In this document: positions 59,407 through 64,000 of the stretch, piece by piece
Layout of the letters: the number at the start of each line of letters is the position of its first letter
Numbering within the stretch: position 1 is the stretch's first letter
Assembly (NCBI GenBank): GCA_024304985.1
Contig: JAMWZC010000003.1
Coordinates: 62,001-126,000 of the forward strand
Length of the DNA stretch: 64,000 nt
Source of the DNA: Paracoccaceae bacterium
GTDB lineage: Bacteria; Pseudomonadota; Alphaproteobacteria; Rhodobacterales; Rhodobacteraceae
Reading direction: 5' to 3'
Notes under the pieces: model-generated
What the model saw: the letters and a program-made list of their open reading frames with translations, nothing else
Database searches by the model: none
Told to the model about the DNA's origin: nothing
Translations under genes and position numbers: made by a program

Positions 59407-60018
59407 TCAACCCGCCCGCCGGCCCAGCGCAAAATCACGCCCCGTGCTGAAGCACCGCTCGACCAGCGTGATCTCGATCACCTCGGCACCGGCCTGATGC
59501 CCCGCATGATCCAGCACGACAAGCGCGCCATAGTCATCGGCCATGCCGCGCAACACCCCCATCATGACGTGGCCGAACCCGGTCATCGCCCGGTCCTGCC
59601 GATAGGGTGCACCGGTCAGACATCGCAACGAGAAACGATCGGCGGCATGCTCCTGCAATTCCAGTTGCGGCAGTTCCAGATCGGCCACGGCCAGCCTTGC
59701 CCGATCCCGCAGATCATCCAGCGAGTGCAGGAAATCGACAAACCCCTCGCCACCGAAGCGCAGCAGGCGGCGCAAGGCACCGACATTGGGATGCGACACC
59801 AGATAGGTGCCCATATCCTCCAGCAGTTCCGCCTGTGGTCGGGCCATGACATGGGCGGCTGAGTCCAGCACCTGTCGCGTCACCACGGGGTCCTCGCTCA
59901 ACATCGCAGCAAGGCCCGCCCCGTCCAGACCAGCACCGCGCGCCACGTCGGCCCAGATATCGCTGCCCTGCGTATCGGTCACAAAACACTGTATCGCCCT
60001 GTTGAACAGCCCGTGCAT
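59407..60018 (-). CDS. H-NOX (heme-NO-binding fold) protein without the canonical heme ligand
   Basis: A 203-aa HNOB-fold protein: MHGLFNRAIQCFV, SHPNVGALRRLLRFGGEGFV, FLHSLDDLRDRARLAV. Aligned by eye to Thermoanaerobacter H-NOX (FLQMIDEVHLQL), the proximal heme His102 is Arg104 here. The YxSxR propionate motif reads RFSLR, missing the Tyr. Either it senses something other than heme-NO or uses another ligand such as the nearby His98. It is translated just ahead of the HNOBA cyclase; AAGGATG precedes the ATG. Confidence 0.82.
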   Translation of the reverse strand: MHGLFNRAIQCFVTDTQGSDIWADVARGAGLDGAGLAAMLSEDPVVTRQVLDSAAHVMARPQAELLEDMGTYLVSHPNVGALRRLLRFGGEGFVDFLHSLDDLRDRARLAVADLELPQLELQEHAADRFSLRCLTGAPYRQDRAMTGFGHVMMGVLRGMADDYGALVVLDHAGHQAGAEVIEITLVERCFSTGRDFALGRRAG

Positions 60019-60113
60019 GACACATCCTTTCCCTCGCTCCGGCCAGTCTGGCCGCGAAGGATTAAGATTCAGGCAATATCCTCAATTTGAAGAATATTCC
60101 CGCGCCAGGCCCG

Positions 60114-60187
60114 TCTTCTTCTTGCGCCAAATATCCTCGGGGGGGCGTTCAGCGCAGCTGGACGCGGGGGGCAGACAGCCCCCCTTC
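60114..60187 (-). terminator. Intergenic G-rich element and hairpin after the MttB-like gene
   Basis: Contains TTGCGCCAAATATCCTCGGG followed by GGGGGGC-AGACA-GCCCCCC (60166-60184), a 7-bp perfect stem. From experience this TTGCGCCAAATATCCTC-type stretch recurs after genes in Rhodobacteraceae. On the minus strand it lies just past the stop of the MttB homologue, so it probably terminates that transcript. Confidence 0.5.
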
Positions 60188-60203
60188 CCGCATCATTTGC
60201 GGG

Positions 60204-61763
60204 TCAGAAATCCGTGGGCGCGCCACCTTCGGCCTTGCGGCGGCTGACAAAGGACAAAAGCTCTTCATGCACGGCGACATCCATGGGCGGGGCCTCGAAT
60301 TCCGCCATGATCTGGCGATAGATCGCGTGCGCACGCTCATGGGTCCATACGGCCCCCGCGATATCCCAGGCCTCGTAGTTGCGCCAATCCGACAGAAACG
60401 GCTGATAGAACGCCTTCTCGTAACGGTCCTGCGTGTGCTGGATGCCGAAGAAATGCCCATTCGGCCCGACCTCGCGGATCGCCTCCAACGCCAGATCCTC
60501 GGGCGTCGTGGCAAAGGTCTCCGGCTCCATATAACGCTGGATCTGCTGCAAGACCTCGCAATCCATCACGAATTTCTCGGGGCTGGCGATCAGCCCGCCC
60601 TCCAGCCAGCCCGCCGCGTGATAGACCATATGCGTGCCCGACTGCACCGCCGCCCACAGGCTGTTCGATGTCTCCCACATCGACTGGCCATCGGGCACAT
60701 TGGCCGCACACACCCCCGAAGACCGCAGCGGCAGGCCATAGAACCGCGCCAATTGCCCGGTCATCTGCGTGGCGCGCATGTATTCGGGTGTGCCAAAGGC
60801 AGGCGCGCCGGATTTCATGTCCACATTCGACGTGAAGGTGCCGATGGCGCAGGGCGCGCCGGGGCGCACCCATTGCGCCAACGCCACGGCACACAGCGCC
60901 TCGGCCAGACTTTGCGCCACCGCGCCCGCCATGGTCACCGGCGCCATCGCCCCGGCCAGCGTGAAGGGCGTCACCACCAGCCCCTGCCCCCGCCGCGCCA
61001 GCCGCAGCCAGCCGTCCAGCATCGGAATGTCGTGCTTGAGCGGCGAGGTCGAGTTGATATTCGTGAACATCCGCGGGCTGGCGTCGAATTCCTCGTGGCT
61101 CAGACCGCCCGCGATGCGGACCATCTCCATCACATCCTCGACCCGTTCCTTGCCCAGACTATAGGCATGGGCGACCTTGTCGGTCAGGGTCAGCGTGTCA
61201 TAAAGCACATCCAGATGCCGGACCGAGGCGTGCACGTCCACAGGCTCCACCGGATAGCCGCCGATGAAATGGATGCAGTTGAAATACTGGCTGAGTTTCA
61301 GCAGATCCCGGCACATCTCGCGCGTGCCCGACAGTTTGCGCCCCGTCGCCATGTCCCAATAATTGGGGGGCGAGGACACATTGCCGAACAGGATGTGATC
61401 GCCGCCGATGGTCAACTGGCGCGCCGGGTTGCGCGGGGTGATCGTCCACTGACGGGGCGCGCGGCCGATCATCTCCATCACGAAGTCGCGGCCCATGCGC
61501 ACGTTCTCGCCCTGCACGATGCAGCCCGCCTCGCGCAGGATCTCCAGTGCCTCGAGGTTCAGGAACTCGATCCCGATCTCTTCAAGGATGTACATCGCCG
61601 CCTCGTGGATGCGCTGCACGCCCTCCTCGGTCAACGGCGCGATGGGGCGGTCCTGATTGACCGGCAGACGCCATGGCATCTGCTCGATGGTGGCCGTGCC
61701 GCGTCGGGTGGCGGCACCGGCCCGCCCGCCGCTGCGTTTCCTGCGCTGTACCTCGTCGGACAT
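60204..61763 (-). CDS. Trimethylamine methyltransferase (MttB) family protein, non-pyrrolysine
   Basis: A 519-aa TIM-barrel methyltransferase: VNQDRPIAPLTEEGVQRIHE, ILREAGCIVQGENVRMGRDF, GGDHILFGNVSSPPNYWDMA, NSTSPLKHDIPMLDGWLRLA. Full-length without an in-frame TAG where archaeal MttB has pyrrolysine, so it belongs to the non-Pyl branch whose characterised members demethylate quaternary amines (glycine betaine MtgB, proline betaine, carnitine). The methyl acceptor would be a corrinoid protein, not found in this window. ATG at 61763 follows AGGAGGCCCAA. Confidence 0.9.
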   Translation of the reverse strand: MSDEVQRRKRSGGRAGAATRRGTATIEQMPWRLPVNQDRPIAPLTEEGVQRIHEAAMYILEEIGIEFLNLEALEILREAGCIVQGENVRMGRDFVMEMIGRAPRQWTITPRNPARQLTIGGDHILFGNVSSPPNYWDMATGRKLSGTREMCRDLLKLSQYFNCIHFIGGYPVEPVDVHASVRHLDVLYDTLTLTDKVAHAYSLGKERVEDVMEMVRIAGGLSHEEFDASPRMFTNINSTSPLKHDIPMLDGWLRLARRGQGLVVTPFTLAGAMAPVTMAGAVAQSLAEALCAVALAQWVRPGAPCAIGTFTSNVDMKSGAPAFGTPEYMRATQMTGQLARFYGLPLRSSGVCAANVPDGQSMWETSNSLWAAVQSGTHMVYHAAGWLEGGLIASPEKFVMDCEVLQQIQRYMEPETFATTPEDLALEAIREVGPNGHFFGIQHTQDRYEKAFYQPFLSDWRNYEAWDIAGAVWTHERAHAIYRQIMAEFEAPPMDVAVHEELLSFVSRRKAEGGAPTDF

Positions 61764-61885
61764 TTGGGCCTCCTGTCTCTCAGGTGGCCAGCAAACTACC
61801 GCCAAGGGCAACGCGCCTTTCCGATTGCGACGACAATGGGTCGCTTTTCGAGATTGCACCCCGCAACGCGACCCGTTGACCGGGT

Positions 61886-62575
61886 TCAGGCCACCAGCCA
61901 GGCCGGGATATGGCCGATATCGGGCAGCACCGCATCGGCCATCGGGGCCAGATCCGCGGCAAGGGCCGTGCCCGTCAGCACGCCCAGAGTCTGCATCCCG
62001 GCGCGCCGCCCGGCCAGCAGATCATGGTGACTGTCGCCCACCATCACCACCCGGTCAGGTGACAGCCCGGTTCTTGAACAAAAGGCCAGCAGGGGAGCGG
62101 GGTCGGGTTTCGCCCCATGCCCGCTGTCGAACCCGGCCACAAAGGCGAAATGCGCCAGCACTCCGGCGCTGGTCAGATGCGCCAGCGCCCCGGCTTCGGT
62201 GTCATTGGTGATGACGCCCAGCGCCAGACCCCGCGCGGCCAGCCCCGTCAGATAGGGGTCAAGCGGAACGGCCGGCACAAGCGGCGCCACGGCGGCACGC
62301 GCGCTCAGAAAAGCCTCGATGGATTCGATGGACTGCCCCGGCAGAGCCGAACCGATCGCCTCGGCGGCCTCGCGGTTGGTGCCGGCGATGATGGGGCTTT
62401 CCGGCAGAAAGGCGCGATTGGCCAGATCGAACACCGCCGCATCGGCGATCCGCCGCGCCAGCGCCGCATCCCCGCCCGACAATTCCTCGATCACGCCCAG
62501 CGCCCAGACATCCCATGTCGCACGGAAATCGAACAGCGTGCCGTCCTTGTCGAAAATGATACCATCCACCCGCAT
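61886..62575 (-). CDS. HAD-superfamily phosphatase (phosphoglycolate-phosphatase-like)
   Basis: A 229-aa hydrolase. HAD motif I FDKDGTLFDF, motif II TNDTEAGA, motif III with Lys in HGAKPDP, and motif IV VMVGDSHHDL, all intact; the cap domain is small and helical. Similar to Gph/5'-nucleotidase-type HADs; substrate not deducible. Divergent from the MarR gene. Confidence 0.88.
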   Translation of the reverse strand: MRVDGIIFDKDGTLFDFRATWDVWALGVIEELSGGDAALARRIADAAVFDLANRAFLPESPIIAGTNREAAEAIGSALPGQSIESIEAFLSARAAVAPLVPAVPLDPYLTGLAARGLALGVITNDTEAGALAHLTSAGVLAHFAFVAGFDSGHGAKPDPAPLLAFCSRTGLSPDRVVMVGDSHHDLLAGRRAGMQTLGVLTGTALAADLAPMADAVLPDIGHIPAWLVA

Positions 62576-62700
62576 GTGCCCTGCCCCGTTGTTGCGATCC
62601 GCCCCCTTGTCGGGCCTGCGCTAAAGTGGCGATGTGACGGGCCCCTGACAAGCCCTGCCCGTGCTTGACTTTCACGCCCCGATCCTGTGCCTTGGCGCGC

Positions 62701-63156
62701 ATGGATACCACCGGACCTTACCGCCTGCACACCTCGCTGGGCTATCATCTCTCGGTTGCCGCCCGTCAGCAGGAACGGCGGCTGGATGAGGCGCTCAAGA
62801 CGCTTGGCCTGACCCGCACCACCTGGTGCGTGCTGCTGGCCGTGGGCAATGAGAGGCTGTCGCAGCCCTCGGATATCGCAGGTTTCGTGGGCATCGACCG
62901 CACCGCCACCAGCCGCGCCCTGCGCCAGATGGAGGCGGATGGCCTTCTGGCCCGCTCCAGCGGAACCGAGGACCGGCGCACCCGGCGCGTGGAGCTGACC
63001 GACAAGGGCTGTGAGGCGATCCGCGCCGCGACCCCCTTTGCAAGGGCCAATGCCGCGATCATGGCCGAACAGCTTGACGCAGGCGAGCAGGACATGCTGA
63101 TCCGCCTGCTGGCCAAACTGCGCCCCGCGGATGACGCGCCGCTCAACACGCTCTGA
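62701..63156 (+). CDS. MarR-family transcriptional regulator
   Basis: A 151-aa winged-helix regulator: LGYHLSVAARQQERRLDEAL dimerisation helix, SQPSDIAGFVGIDRTATSRA recognition helix, wing GTEDRRTRRVELTDKG. ATG at 62701 gives the family's usual length; no strong ribosome-binding site was seen. Ligand unknown. Confidence 0.88.
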   Translation: MDTTGPYRLHTSLGYHLSVAARQQERRLDEALKTLGLTRTTWCVLLAVGNERLSQPSDIAGFVGIDRTATSRALRQMEADGLLARSSGTEDRRTRRVELTDKGCEAIRAATPFARANAAIMAEQLDAGEQDMLIRLLAKLRPADDAPLNTL

Positions 63157-63168
63157 CAGCCAGCGGCC

Positions 63169-63453
63169 TCAGGTCCAGTGCATCTGTGCCCCGCCCGGCA
63201 AGGCCGCGCGGGCACGCATCGGCGCGTCATAGGGCATGTTCACCGAGTCGCAAAAGGCGATGACCCAGGCATCTTCCAGCATCAGGAAATCCAGCAACGC
63301 CCCCAGAAAGGCCGGGTCGCCCGCACCTGCGCGCAGATCGTCGATCGAGGCCCCGCTGGCCCCCATGAACTGGCCCAGCACCTCGTCATTGCCGGCCATC
63401 CAGCCCAGCGCCTGAATGGCAAGGGTTTCGGCCTGTTCCTGCTCGGATCTCAT
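63169..63453 (-). CDS. DUF3572 family protein
   Basis: A 94-aa protein with AETLAIQALGWMAGNDEVLGQFMGASG and PAFLGALLDFLMLEDAWVIA, the conserved DUF3572 pattern. Function unknown; the family is typical of alphaproteobacteria and often sits beside a PleD-type gene, as here. ATG at 63453 chosen; a GTG two codons earlier is possible. Confidence 0.85.
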   Translation of the reverse strand: MRSEQEQAETLAIQALGWMAGNDEVLGQFMGASGASIDDLRAGAGDPAFLGALLDFLMLEDAWVIAFCDSVNMPYDAPMRARAALPGGAQMHWT

Positions 63454-63563
63454 TTTCACGCTTCCGGAAAGAGTTTCTTAACCCTTCGAGTAGTAACTGG
63501 ATCAAGGCGAGAGGCAAGTGGCCCCCCGCAGCCTCAACACTCGGCTCAGCAAGGCGCGACCCC

Positions 63564-64000
63564 ATGCCCGGCAGAATACTGATCGTGGACGATATCCCCA
63601 CCAACCGTATCCTGCTCAGGGCGCGGCTGGCTGCGGCTTTCTATGACGTGATGCAGGCCAGCACCGGGGCCGAGGCGCTGGAGCTGCTGGCACGCCAGCC
63701 CCCCGATCTGGTGCTGATCAGCGCCCGGCTTGGCGATTGCGACAGTCTTGCCCTGTGTCGGGCGATCACCGGCCCGTCCGGGCCGCAGGCACCGGACAAC
63801 CAGACCCAGCCCGCCGCCCCGGGCGACGCGGCGCGGATCACCCGCCCGCCGGTGCTGATGCTGACCGCCCAGACCGACCATCATCTGCGCCTGAACGCGC
63901 TGGCCGCCGGGGCCGAGGATGTGCTGGCCTTTCCGCTGGATGACATGCTGTTGCAGGCCCGCCTGCGCAGCCTGATGCGGGTGGGCGATACGGTGCAGGA
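63564..64000 (+). CDS. PleD-like response regulator, 5' part, degenerate first receiver
   Basis: Runs off the right edge; 145 codons visible. Starts MPGRILIVDDIPTNRILLRA, as PleD does, so further receiver and GGDEF domains are expected beyond the window. The phospho-acceptor position is Ser53 (DLVLISARLG, where PleD has LLDVMMP), and the conserved Lys before the Pro of the last loop is Phe123 (LAFPLDDM). A 20-residue insert (about 70-92) lengthens a loop. The first receiver therefore cannot be phosphorylated in the usual way. Confidence 0.85.
   Translation, partial: MPGRILIVDDIPTNRILLRARLAAAFYDVMQASTGAEALELLARQPPDLVLISARLGDCDSLALCRAITGPSGPQAPDNQTQPAAPGDAARITRPPVLMLTAQTDHHLRLNALAAGAEDVLAFPLDDMLLQARLRSLMRVGDTVQ

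Overview
The window is GC-rich alphaproteobacterial chromosome, most likely from the Rhodobacteraceae/Roseobacter group. Reasons: a class of copper nitrite reductase with pseudoazurin and NirV, norCBQD, an abundance of TRAP and ABC importers, DUF3572 next to a PleD-like protein, and a non-pyrrolysine MttB homologue. Genus cannot be settled from the sequence alone. No rRNA, tRNA or CRISPR array was seen.

Layout. 1-2.6 kb: 5' end of an M20 amidohydrolase, an SH3/DUF1236 periplasmic protein and an NnrU-like membrane methyltransferase. 2.6-8.4 kb: an accessory island bounded by insertion-sequence relics. It holds an ATP-grasp gene broken by a frameshift, a large unrecognised protein with a papain-like Gln/Cys/His/Asn signature, and an amidase. 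8.4-17 kb: a denitrification block (nirV, nirK, pseudoazurin, a Crp/Fnr regulator, a DUF1858 protein, norCBQD plus two small membrane proteins) with three 14-nt TTG-N8-CAA boxes. It ends in a decayed hemN interrupted by an IS3-family relic. 18.4-19.6 kb: two secreted low-complexity proteins.

19.6-36.3 kb: a catabolic locus. An RbsABC-type importer and an SDR run leftward; divergently run a fusion of a winged helix to an ABC substrate-binding-protein fold (apparently a cytoplasmic regulator), a second SDR, an M24-fold protein with an altered metal ligand, and a complete acetoin-dehydrogenase-type complex (E1 alpha, E1 beta, a two-lipoyl protein with a degenerate E2 core, aldehyde dehydrogenase, a separate lipoyl-less E2, E3). 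36.4-44 kb: a tandem-duplicated GntR/FCD regulator faces a TRAP transporter operon continuing into type II dehydroquinase, shikimate/quinate dehydrogenase and QuiC-like dehydroshikimate dehydratase. This suggests quinate/shikimate uptake and conversion to protocatechuate.

44-57 kb: an ABC1-family kinase-like protein, a LuxR-type regulator with an unknown partner, then a type I secretion locus: a 716-aa Gly/Asp/Ala-rich protein without obvious RTX repeats, a 660-aa companion, an ABC exporter with a long N-terminal extension, an HlyD-type adaptor and a TolC/NodT-type lipoprotein. 57-64 kb: a sugar-nucleotide-epimerase-like protein, an H-NOX protein lacking the usual heme-ligand His beside an HNOBA-GGDEF cyclase, an MttB homologue, a HAD phosphatase, a MarR regulator, a DUF3572 protein and the start of a PleD-like protein with a degenerate receiver.

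The likeliest undescribed systems are the papain-like/ATP-grasp island, the winged helix-substrate-binding fusion with its tandem operator, and the glycine/aspartate-rich type I secretion locus.
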